Shown here: piece after piece, positions 1 to 7,568 of the stretch | How the letters are laid out: each line of letters opens with the position of its first letter | Numbering within the stretch: position 1 is the first letter of the stretch | Source: Cerioporus squamosus | Lineage: Eukaryota > Basidiomycota > Agaricomycetes > Polyporales > Polyporaceae | Length of the DNA stretch: 11,322 nt | Direction: 5' to 3' | Assembly: GCA_022592435.1 (NCBI GenBank) | Contig: JABYQS010000913.1 | Location: 1-11,322, forward strand | Position numbers and translations under genes: made by a program | Notes under the pieces: generated by a model | What the model was told of the DNA's origin: nothing | The model's input: the letters and a program-made list of their open reading frames with translations, nothing else | The model's database searches: none

Positions 1-1
1 C

Positions 2-97
2 TTCGACTGGAGCGATCCGCTGGACTGTTCGGGCGCCCGAGCGGCTCCGCGGGTGAAACGAACTGTTGCGTGCTGGGGAGCAGGGACAGGGACGGAG
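2..97 (+). CDS. Possible 3' exon fragment of an unrecognised gene entering from the left edge
   Basis: The frame beginning at base 2 is open and protein-like (starts FDWSDPLDCSG, ends ACWGAGTGTE) up to a good donor, GAG|GTGAGC, at 97/98. An acceptor (GTGCAG) at 147 would give a 50-nt intron, the usual size here. After it, one frame soon ends in a short tail (ADVSNGAS then stop near 175), but the phases do not match without a one-base correction. I recognise no domain. It could be the end of a gene lying mostly outside the window, or chance. Confidence 0.2.
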
Positions 98-346
98 GTG
101 AGCTTCTAGCGTTCTGGCCGGTTTTCGCGTGCATGCTCGTCGTGCAGGGCGGATGTCTCCAACGGAGCCTCATGATAGAGCTCGTTCTTACGGTCGGGTC
201 GCCGACGTCTGCTGCGGGGGCCGTTCGACAATCCGCGGTGAGCTCTGTCATGTCTCCCTTCGTAAGCTCGGTGTGGTTTGCATGACTTGCGATCTGCGGC
301 GGACGACCGCTCTCGGTCTCCTCCTCCCCATATGGGGACCATAACC

Positions 347-575
347 ATGAACTCTCACCGTAGTCACTACCGTACCCAAGCCTCGACGCCCGCGCAGCTG
401 CACCCCGGGCCACCGCACGCCCCCTACGAGGTGCGTTCCGCTGATCTGCTCAAGAATGATCATCCACCCGTCCGCTGACCGCCGCTCAAGTCTCGCAAAC
501 GAGCCCATCCCCTCGCGAATCACACACGGCCTGCACTTGGTCGACCTTGAGGGTTCGGCTCGCCCGGAGGTGCAC
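347..575 (+). CDS. Possible gene start, unrecognised protein, uncertain exon structure
   Basis: An ATG at 347 (context ATAACCATGA) opens a protein-like stretch (MNSHRSHYRTQ, then a proline-rich HPGPPHAPYE) to about 430. A GTGCGT donor follows, and 60 nt later there is a CTGAC branch site and an AAG acceptor (490). The next protein-like stretch (LANEPIPSRITHG, LHLVDLEGSARPE, about 491-568) is in a frame that does not match the splice phase. Reading through the would-be intron (RSADLLKNDHP) also needs a one-base correction near 470. Either way the model is broken by about one base, like the genes on the right side of the window. I recognise no family. Continuation beyond 575 is possible: there are open, protein-like pieces near 600-685 and 855-990, but I cannot join them with confidence. 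Confidence 0.3.
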
Positions 576-977
576 ACACATGCGCCCACAACGTAGTTCC
601 GTGCAGCGTGCTCGGCACCGGTGGCGCTCGTTCGCGTTTTCGTTCGCCTCGACACCCAGACTGGCACCTGCATGCTTGGGCACTAAGTACGTGTACGTGT
701 ACGTCTTCTTCTCCGTGATCCGCATGCTCGACCGCTGATTTTTTTTCTTGCGATAAACGAGGCTTGTGGGGTCGGAGGTGACCGTGCTGCGCTCTGACTC
801 TGGTGCGTCGAGTCACCAATAATCTCGTGAAGGTGCCAGTACTGGTGTCTGCCTACCTCCTGCAGGTGCCCTCCTGGTTATTCCAGACTCACGTACTTAT
901 TCCTCCGTCCCATCTCCGCCTGCCCGCTACAGCCTCCATGACCCCAAGCAGTGGAGCACCGATTCGTGCAAAACGCG

Positions 978-1053
978 GTCACGTGTAGAACGCGGGTAAT
1001 ACTTCGGTTGACGTCGGTCGATCGCGTCGCGTCGGTCGATGACGCGTGACGTA
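978..1053. promoter_or_regulatory. Cluster of CRE-, MCB- and E-box-like sites with a 10-bp direct repeat
   Basis: Within 76 bases there are CACGTG (980-985, E-box type), TGACGTC (about 1009-1015, CRE-like), two copies of GTCGGTCGAT (1013-1022 and 1031-1040), ACGCGT (1042-1047, the core of an MBF/MCB site) and TGACGTA (about 1048-1054). These motifs are known targets of bHLH, bZIP and MBF factors in fungi. That they act as a promoter here is inference; no clear gene start lies next to them. Confidence 0.3.
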
Positions 1054-1551
1054 TCGGACGCTTCTTCTCCGGTGAACACAGACAACTCGTGAGTACGGTA
1101 CTTATTGCATGCTGCTTCTTGAGTTGGTGCGCTTACTAGTACTGTTCTTGCTGCAGTGACGGTGTTTGTTTGACGATTGATGGCGACTCGGCTCTGGTCT
1201 GTGACATGTGAGACGTCGTGCCGGTGCTCTGTTGGAGAGGGTATAGACTAACAAACAGGTGTCACCCAAAGAGACGAAGGGGATAACCATTATTGCTTCT
1301 CCGGTGCAGGCCATGTCCTTGTCTCTCCACACCTGCTTGAGCATCATGCTTCCGCAACAATGCTGTCCTTGGGGACCACCAGTGACCACTCAGATCGTGG
1401 CCTGTTACATCTGGTTCGCAGATCTTGTGCTGCGCGAGAAAAACAATCCTGTTGCTCCCCAAAATGGGCCAGCGTCGTTCTGGATGAAATTGATGACGCG
1501 CCACGCAGTTCCGGCGCGGAGACACTCCTGCGCTCGTACAACAGATTCCCC

Positions 1552-1555
1552 AAAA
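1552..1555 (-). terminator. Candidate Pol III terminator (T4) for tRNA-Ile
   Basis: On the minus strand a run of four T lies 18 nt beyond the 3' end of the tRNA-Ile gene. It is short for a fungal RNA polymerase III stop, so it may be only partly effective. Confidence 0.35.
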
Positions 1556-1573
1556 GCATACAAGACACCGTAT

Positions 1574-1647
1574 TGGCCAACGCCGGGATCGAACCGACGA
1601 CCTTGGCGTTATTAGCACCACGCTCTAACCAACTGAGCTAGTCGGCC
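1574..1647 (-). tRNA. tRNA-Ile (anticodon AAU)
   Basis: The 74-nt gene folds into a complete cloverleaf. The acceptor stem is GGCCGAC with GTTGGCC (one G-T pair), the D-arm is GCTC/GAGC, and the anticodon stem is TGGTG/CGCCA with loop CTAATAA, giving anticodon AAT (read AAU, decoded after A-to-I editing of A34). The variable loop is AGGTC, and the T-arm is GTCGG/CCGGC with loop TTCGATC, which also holds the Pol III B box. The discriminator is A and there is no intron. The sequence is identical base for base to the copy at 7202-7275 on the other strand. CCA is not encoded, as expected for a eukaryotic gene. Confidence 0.97.
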
Positions 1648-1696
1648 AATGGATACATATAAGCTGCGTCATCCTCGAGGCGCGAGGGCCACACTG

Positions 1697-1744
1697 AGTA
1701 TGTGCGAGAGCAAAGGGCTTCGCCTGGCCTCTCTCCCACATACT
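1697..1744. repeat. 48-nt interrupted inverted repeat (hairpin)
   Basis: AGTATGTG (1697-1704) pairs with CACATACT (1737-1744), GAGAG (1706-1710) pairs with CTCTC (1731-1735), and the tip contains GGC-TTC-GCC (1716-1724). Only single-base mismatches or small bulges break the outer stem. It lies about 50 nt upstream of the minus-strand tRNA-Ile and outside any gene I can model. Its function is unknown. Confidence 0.55.
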
Positions 1745-2173
1745 GTAGGACTCTAACTTCCATTGCTTGGAGAACCAAGGGACCGGATTGGAATATCCAT
1801 CAGAGTCAGATTACATGCCCAAAAATCCCCGCGAGTATGCGGGCTTGAGTTCTTACAGCAGCAAAGACTGCGCACGGTATTCCACAAGAAGGGCCAGGCA
1901 TCCGGGTCCGTAAAACATGAAAAAGGACTCCGCCGAGGCTGACGCAGATAGCGCCACTCAGACATATGCAGAGAAACAAGGGCAGCGCAGACGTGAGAAC
2001 CAGCTGCAACCCGCGTGAGTGTCCTCCTGAAATCATGGACGGCGGTTGGATGCGGGGGAGAGGGATGCGCTCGTTCAGACACGGGTGGCGGCAGCACGGA
2101 CTGTATGCAATGTCTCGTATTAGATTAGCATAAGATATGAGTGTATATGATAGTCTACGAGCAACGGAGGACG
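1745..2173. other. Intergenic DNA downstream of the RnpA-like gene
   Basis: I see no coding exon, RNA gene or repeat that I can support. The part just beyond the stop of the minus-strand gene (about 2100-2165) is AT-rich for this window and would fit its 3' untranslated region and poly(A) site. Confidence 0.5.
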
Positions 2174-3504
2174 TCACGACCGCGCTCTCGTAGGAGTTCG
2201 CTGGAGGCCTCCAGACGAGGAGCGGGGGTCTGTGCGCGTGCGTGGCGAGCCGGTGGTCACGGTCATCACGCGCTTCTCTGCGGGGAACGTATTGGTGGCC
2301 TGGCTGCTTGGCGGTGCCTGCGGGTGCATACGGTTAAAATTGCACGATAGTGGTCGGGGACAGGACGTACCGAGAGACGACTCTTGATCCTCCGTAACAT
2401 GGAGTCCAAACGAGCCGACGAGGTACCCTTGGTATGAGCGCCTGACTGCTGCACGGATGGAGGGCCGGCTGAAGGCGACGAGGAGGCCTCCTGAGAGGTA
2501 ACAGAGGAGGGCTCATTGGACGACTCGACGGTGTCCGTGACAGGGCTCGCGAGTGCAGGCTCGATGAGGTGGATAAGCCGTTCAACCTCCGCCGCCTGCT
2601 TCAGCAGGTCAGCAGGTGCGCTCCGCCCGCTGGTCCTCTGCCGAGCTTGCGACTGAGGGGCCTTCTGCGACGCAACCGCCTTCTGTGGGTACCACTGTCG
2701 CTCGAGCTGCTTGCCACGGAGCACGATGTCCCTCAGGGCGCTCCGGAGTGATGGGACCAGGGATGAGAACGGCATGCGGTTGATCTCCATGCTAGGTCGG
2801 CAGATGTACGTCCAGTCTGTCATCGGTGAAAAAAGGAGGGGATCGGATGGAGCAGAGAATGAGGAGACTGCAGGAGACAAACATCACTGAAAGGCGTACA
2901 CACCAGACAAGACCCAGTCGTCAGCCAACGGTTCCTCCTCCGCCTTGAACACTATCCGCGGCTGCCCGTCCTTCCCCTTCTCAACAGTGGCGCCCCGCGC
3001 AGCGACGAGCGAGATCGCGGTCTTGAGCTTGTTGTGGACGTTCACCCGGAGGACCCTGCCACCTGTACTCTTCGAGGCCACGTTCATGAGCGACATGCTC
3101 ACCCGACCACTCCCAGACTGTCCGTCTTGCACATCCGAGCTGCGTATCGGCGCGGTCGCGAACGGAGGGTTGGGAAATACCGTCGCGGGCTTCTCAAGGA
3201 GGCCCTTGGGTATGGCACGGATGGAGAAGCCGGGGTATGTCCGCCATGGAAAGGCTCTTGCGAACTGAGTGGGAGTAAAGTCTAGCGCAGGGTGCGAGGG
3301 GTCTAGCACACGATTCTTTGCAGGAGGTTTATTGGCATGAGCAAGCTGGTTGATGCTTCCCGGCGTGGTGCGCTTGAACTGCCCGTGTAGTCAGAACGTC
3401 CGTCCTCTTCGTAAAACAGACAGGGAGAAAATGACGACACGCACCCGTACAGACTTTATACCATGGCTTTTGGGCAGCTGGCTCAGCTCAAGACATTTCT
3501 GCAT
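2174..3504 (-). CDS. Four-exon gene; putative RnpA-like (RNase P protein-like) protein, possibly mitochondrial
   Basis: Model: exons 3504-3445, 3378-2904, 2816-2371 and 2317-2174; introns of 66, 87 and 53 nt; 374 aa. Donors are GTGCGT, GTGTGT and GTACGT; intron 1 has a CTGAC branch site before GGGCAG. All phases join. The N-terminus (MQKCLELSQLPKSHGIKSVR) is basic and nearly free of acidic residues, which fits mitochondrial import. About residues 120-215 follow the order of bacterial RNase P protein: a strand (GRVSMSLMNV), a basic helix (VNVHNKLKTAISLVAARGA) in the place of the RNR-motif helix, then DWTYICRP followed by a leucine-patterned helix (LVPSLRSALRDIVL), as in the RnpA C-terminus. 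The exact RNR motif is degenerate (HNK). The C-terminal part is Ser/Pro/Arg-rich and looks disordered. For intron 2, a nearer acceptor at 2868 would give a 36-nt intron and 17 extra residues; I prefer 2817 because it places DWTYICRP directly after the preceding domain and has a pyrimidine tract. The gene itself is well supported; the function is a pattern-based inference. Confidence 0.72.
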
Positions 3505-3588
3505 GACATGGATGGCAAACCAGATGGAAGCGGAGAGGCAAAGGCGGTTACGCGCGAGTCGGAGCGGAATCACGATCAGCTCTTCGGC

Positions 3589-3593
3589 AAAAA
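3589..3593 (-). terminator. Pol III terminator (T5) for tRNA-Gly
   Basis: On the minus strand five T follow the tRNA-Gly gene after 23 nt. This is a normal RNA polymerase III stop. It lies before the start codon of the downstream RnpA-like gene on the same strand. Confidence 0.6.
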
Positions 3594-3616
3594 GAAACCC
3601 TCAAACTGTCCCTCCA

Positions 3617-3687
3617 TGCATTAAGGGGGAATCGAACCCCCGGCGGGTCGATGGCAACGACCCAGGTTACCACTACCCCATTAATGC
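3617..3687 (-). tRNA. tRNA-Gly (anticodon GCC)
   Basis: The 71-nt gene forms a full cloverleaf. The acceptor stem is GCATTAA with TTAATGC, the D-arm is GGGT/ACCT, and the anticodon stem is GGTCG/CGACC with loop TTGCCAT, giving anticodon GCC. The T-stem is GGGGG/CCCCC with loop TTCGATT, and the discriminator is A. Length and D-loop (AGTGGTA) are typical of eukaryotic tRNA-Gly. There is no intron. It lies 112 nt upstream of the start codon of the RnpA-like gene, on the same strand, and downstream of the FHA gene. Confidence 0.96.
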
Positions 3688-3849
3688 CTTAGACCGGGCC
3701 GATCCGGGTGCACAGTATGATTTTGTATTATTGTCATGTCATGCATTGGTTCGAATCCTACTCAACAAGTCCCTCCGGCCAGGAGGTAGTCATACAAGCA
3801 ACAGTACACCAAACATAGCCAATGAGCATAAACACGTTTAAAGTCACAA

Positions 3850-6800
3850 TCAGGCCCTCGTCGTCCTCGTCCTGCTCGCGCGAGTCTTCGTCGCAGCCGG
3901 GGGCGCACTGGGCTCCTCACTCGCATCCACCGTGACTGCGCTCTTGCCCGCACCCTTCCCAGCTGCGCTCCGCGAGCCCTTGCCCCGACTCTTGGCACCA
4001 ACAGTCGTCGCCTCGTCAGCCTCCTCCTCTGCGCCCGGCTCCGGGGTGTTCTCCTTATCCTCGGGAATGGCAGGCTCAGCATTCGAACTGGCCGCAGCAG
4101 CCCGCGTACGAGTTGCCCCCCGAGCGGCCGGCGTCGGGGTGCTCCGGGGAACGGGAGTGCGCCTAGCACGGGTTGTGCGCGGAGCTGCAGGCTGCTCTGC
4201 CTCATTGTCGTCCGCAGGGACAGTCTCCTCCGCCTCCTCCTGCTTCACGGGGATCTTGCTGCGCGCCCCACGTCGAGGACGTCCGGCCGGAGCGTCCTGC
4301 GAGAGGGAATCGAGCGGGTCGTCGTCGTTCTCGTCTTCCGTGACGTCGATAGGCTTTGCACGCGTTCCGCGGCGAGCTGTGGTCTTGGACGCTCCAGCGG
4401 CTGGAGTAGGTGTCTTCGCTCGCGTCTTACGAGCGGGCTTGGTATCATTGGAGGCAGTCTCGTCGTGCTGAGACGACGTCGTGGAGGAGTCCGTTGCTTG
4501 GCGCGTGCGCCGGGTGGTCCGCGCAGGGGCAGGATCCGGCGCAACCTCCGCTTCGTCATCGTCATCCTTCGGCTCCTCTGCAATGGTAGACTTGGTAGCC
4601 TTCCCTCGAGTAGCCCTTGGTATCTGTGTAACGTGTTTAGAGCTACATCCGTAATGGATGTTTGAGCTGCATACCTGGGTGACAGCACCATCAGCAGTAC
4701 GCGCTCTCGTCCTCCGCGCAGTGCGATTATCCTCCACGGCTTCCGCCTCTAAAGCGTCCGCGGCGACCTGAGACCCTGCGCGCGTACTCTTGGCGGGGGC
4801 AGATTGGGGAACCGGCGTGCGTCGAATCCGAGCAGCGGGTGTCCTCTTGCCGCGTGCATTTCGTGCAGGAAGCTCCTCCACAGGTTCATCTTCCTCGTTC
4901 TTATCCTTGTCGTCAGCAACTGGCACGGGCTCTTCGGTAGGCGGTGCGCGGTAACCTGCGGGGGTCCTTAGCATCTCTTGGACGCCTTCCAGATGGGGGG
5001 TCTCTATCGCGGCTTGAGGCTGTGGTCGGAACATCTCCCGCACGCCAGCTAGCACAGGGGTACCCGCATTACCCTGTGGACGACTGAAGAGGTGACGCAG
5101 GTCGGACATGCGCGGGGTGTTCGCGGCAGGTTGAGTGGGCAGCTCGGGCTCCTCCTCGTCATCCTGCATTTCCTCGTCTTCTTCAATCAGAATACGCGAG
5201 GGCCTGTGGGTGCTTGCGTGATGGGGTGCCAGCAGCGAGAAGCCACCCTCCCGTTTGCGCGGGCTCAGACTGAGACTCTGCCTGCCGAGACTCTGGCGCT
5301 GCTTGACACCCTCGACCATCTGCTGCATGCGGGCGAGGAGCACGGCAGTATCCTCCTCCTCCTCTACCTTGCTGACGGACGCGGAGGACGAGGTCGCAGT
5401 TGACGTCGACTCCTGCGCGGACGAGGTCGTCGAGGATGATTCGCCTGGCTGAGAGAAGTCCGGAGTAGGCACGGACGCAAGAGACGGAAAGAGCATGCGC
5501 CTTGAGCCTGGTGTCTGACCCTTGAAGAAGTTGTCGGGTGTGGCGACCGCGGATCGTCTACGTGCTCGAATAGCCTTCAAATTCATGTCAGCGCGATCCG
5601 CCATCATTGAGAGAGAGAGACGACTCACCTCCCGCTCCTCTTCAGAGAGCTTTTCTCTCTTCACAGGCGACCGCGGCGTCGACGTGGATGGATCAAGAGA
5701 GCTGCTCGATCGGACACCATCCTCCTCCTTGACTGGGGCGGGGACCTCAATCTCATTGACTTTCCAAGGCGCTACTAGACGCACGCGGCGCGGACCATCG
5801 TCTGGAACCACTCCAACGCCTAGGGAGAGACGAGGCTGGCGAGCGGTTCTGAGTATCTGAGGAGTCATGAATTGACCAAGAGGGCGCGACGCCTCCTCCT
5901 GTTCCTCTTGCGCGGCTTCATAGCCGTAACCTTGACCATCTTCGTAGTGCTGTTCTTCGTCAAGCTCCATCTCCTCTGCCTCGCCTTCATCTCCCGCGTA
6001 TTCCTCCGCGTCTTCATCCGCAAGCACTGGCTCTTGCTCTTCCTCCTTGGGCTGCTAGCTGTGAGCATATGTCAATGCCAGAGCTCGAATGAACACACCT
6101 CAACTGATAGGCCGGTGAACGCCCAGCCGAGGCTGCCCTTTACGATGTCCAGGCTCTTCCGCCAGCCCGACACTGCTTGCTGTCCTTCCGGAGGTGGAAT
6201 CTCCTGCACTTCATCGTCGCCTTCCTCCGCGATCACACCAATGGTTTCTTCTACCTCCTCTGCATCCTGTTCTTCTCCTCAAGCTGTATGTCGCGTTGAA
6301 TTGCCACCCGTTGGGCAGAGCGAATAAGTACCGCGCGATGGAGGGACGGGCGCGGCCGACGCCTGACGGGTGTGACCGGATACTGCGGCATAGATGGCAA
6401 GGGAAGCGGTAGTACTGGCTCTGGCTCTACTTCGTCGAGGATGACCAGGTCCTTGTCCTCCTCGACGACGCGGGGCGTGTTGCTGTGCACCAGGACAATC
6501 TCTTCGTTCTCGCGCGCAAAAGGGGAACGGATGGGTGTCTGCAGTATCCGAAGGTTCTCGCGTGGGTCATGGCTAGGACGAGGAGTGAACACGTGCGCAC
6601 TCGCGATCATCGAGAGGCGCAGTGGACGACGAGCTCCGACAGGCGTGGCTTGTGTGGGGGTATTGATGAGGGTAGGGCGCAGGTGCTTCGGCGGGTATGC
6701 GAAGCGGAACCGCTTCTTGTGGATCTCGATGACTGAGTTGTTCTGGAGAGGCACTGTGGTCGGCCCAGGTGCCGTAGCTGTCGCAGGGAAGAGCGGGGAG

Positions 6801-7030
6801 TCGTCCAGCAGCACCCCGTTCGTACCGAGCACAACTAAAAAGGCCTTCCTCTCAACGAAAGTGACCTTGGCATGGAGTCCGGAGACGGCAGGGTAGTAGA
6901 GGCGGAGAGAACAAGACTGGTCGCGTCCGATCGTCAGTTCCTCATCGTCGATAGGGTATGAGGTCACAACGGAGTCCGTCGAGCGCAGCAGAGACAGCGT
7001 TCCTAATCGGCCAACTTCGCTTGCGTCCAT
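3850..7030 (-). CDS. FHA-domain protein with Ki-67-like repeats, probable mitotic chromosome protein
   Basis: Model: exons 7030-6332, 6266-6099, 6054-4675 and 4623-3850; introns of 65, 44 and 51 nt; about 1006 aa, all phases joining. Residues 21-115 form an FHA domain, a phosphothreonine-binding module: GRD at 35-37, Ser50-x-x-His53, and TNG at 70-72 in the binding loop. Exon 2 holds a conserved-looking stretch (GWRKSLDIVKGSLGWAF). The middle is acidic and rich in SP/TP sites, several fitting the Cdk pattern (SPVK, SPRK). About residues 602-655 carry three repeats: TPRMSDLRHLF, TPVLAGVREMF and TPHLEGVQEML. The last 250 or so residues are strongly basic with many TR/RR groups and TP sites, suited to DNA or nucleosome binding. 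An N-terminal FHA domain, repeats containing an LAG(F/L)KELF-like core, and a basic chromatin-binding C-terminus are the architecture of animal Ki-67. I see no canonical RVxF phosphatase-1 motif. The acceptor of intron 2 may instead be at 6052 (one Gln fewer). Intron 1 rests on phase and the donor GTACTT; it has earlier AGs, so its end is the least certain. Confidence 0.82.
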
Positions 7031-7139
7031 GTCGTGCAGGGGAGCAGCAATAACGTCTTAGAGACCGTCGGGTCCGTCGATGGTGGCAGGAGGCAAGTTC
7101 AACTTCGCGCAGGCGCCAAACGACGCGTTCCAAACCCGT

Positions 7140-7175
7140 GACCGTGCAGCGGGTCCACGTGCGGTGCACGTGTAG
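7140..7175. promoter_or_regulatory. Two E-box (CACGTG) sites upstream of the FHA gene
   Basis: CACGTG occurs at 7156-7161 and again at 7167-7172, 11 bases apart, about one helical turn. They lie 126-142 bases upstream of the FHA gene start (minus strand) and just before tRNA-Ile (plus strand). CACGTG is the known core site of bHLH factors such as Cbf1/Pho4 types. A regulatory role here is inference. Confidence 0.35.
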
Positions 7176-7201
7176 TGTCTGGGCGCTGTTTACTCATTTA
7201 A

Positions 7202-7275
7202 GGCCGACTAGCTCAGTTGGTTAGAGCGTGGTGCTAATAACGCCAAGGTCGTCGGTTCGATCCCGGCGTTGGCCA
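7202..7275 (+). tRNA. tRNA-Ile (anticodon AAU), second identical copy
   Basis: The 74-nt gene is identical to the minus-strand gene at 1574-1647: the same cloverleaf, anticodon loop CTAATAA, T-loop TTCGATC and discriminator A, with no intron. The flanks of the two copies differ, so the duplication is not a recent large block. It is transcribed away from the FHA gene, whose start codon is 171 bases upstream on the other strand. Confidence 0.97.
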
Positions 7276-7321
7276 TGACGATGTAGAATCTCATTTTGAC
7301 ATGTCCCTGTCCAACAGCAAC

Positions 7322-7326
7322 TTTTT
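7322..7326 (+). terminator. Candidate Pol III terminator (T5) for tRNA-Ile
   Basis: A T5 run lies 46 nt after the tRNA. A weaker T4 run occurs earlier, at 7294-7297. One or both may end transcription. Confidence 0.4.
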
Positions 7327-7568
7327 CCACGAATGGAGGGTGGAGCAAGAATGCGCGGCGGTGAAGCGAGGTGTCGGCATTAAGTGGCCTCACCGAGCTA
7401 ACCCACAAGAGAGGCGAGTGGCTGCATAGTCATGAGCGATAAGTACACGAGGGAGACATGTACGAGTACATTGTACCCGGCGTTCAAGTGTAGCAGCCAT
7501 CAGGGCGAGCTGCCACAAGCTGCTGTGCAAGCTACAGCTACATGCACCACTGACCGCGTGCTTCGACC

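Larger units (their letters stand above)
576..1573. other. Mostly unassigned stretch upstream of tRNA-Ile
   Basis: No gene model here is convincing. Visible elements are a short tandem repeat of TACGTG (about three units, 687-704), a T8 tract (739-746) and a group of short regulatory-like palindromes near 980-1055. The 855-990 segment has a protein-like plus-strand frame (PDSRTYSSVPSPP, then YSLHDPKQWS) ending in a stop near 997, which may be an exon of a gene begun further left. The long open frames on both strands at about 1260-1620 overlap the tRNA and each other and look fortuitous. Confidence 0.4.

Noticed and set aside
326..337. Perfect 12-bp palindrome CCCCATATGGGG resembling a MADS-box CArG site
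   Set aside because: The central six bases include C and G, so it does not meet the CArG consensus, and one 12-bp palindrome in 11 kb is not strong evidence.
687..704. TACGTG tandem repeat as a telomere-like or functional repeat
   Set aside because: Only about three units; a short microsatellite is the simplest reading.
1259..1621. Long open frames on both strands (about 118 and 119 codons)
   Set aside because: They overlap each other and the tRNA-Ile gene, lack a good ATG start for the full length, and their translations show no protein-like pattern.
3742..3766. T-arm-like sequence GGTTCGAATCC followed by CTCAAC, suggesting a fourth tRNA
   Set aside because: The T-stem pairs poorly and there is no matching acceptor, D-arm or anticodon arm in the 75 bases upstream on the same strand. 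At most it is a remnant.
3932..4471. 179-codon Ala/Ser/Arg-rich open frame on the plus strand
   Set aside because: It is the antisense of the TR/TP-rich tail of the FHA gene, whose repetitive codons keep other frames open.
3850..7030. RVxF phosphatase-1 docking motif in the Ki-67-like protein
   Set aside because: The nearest candidates (RRVRLV, KKRFRF) do not fit the RVxF consensus, so I do not claim the motif.
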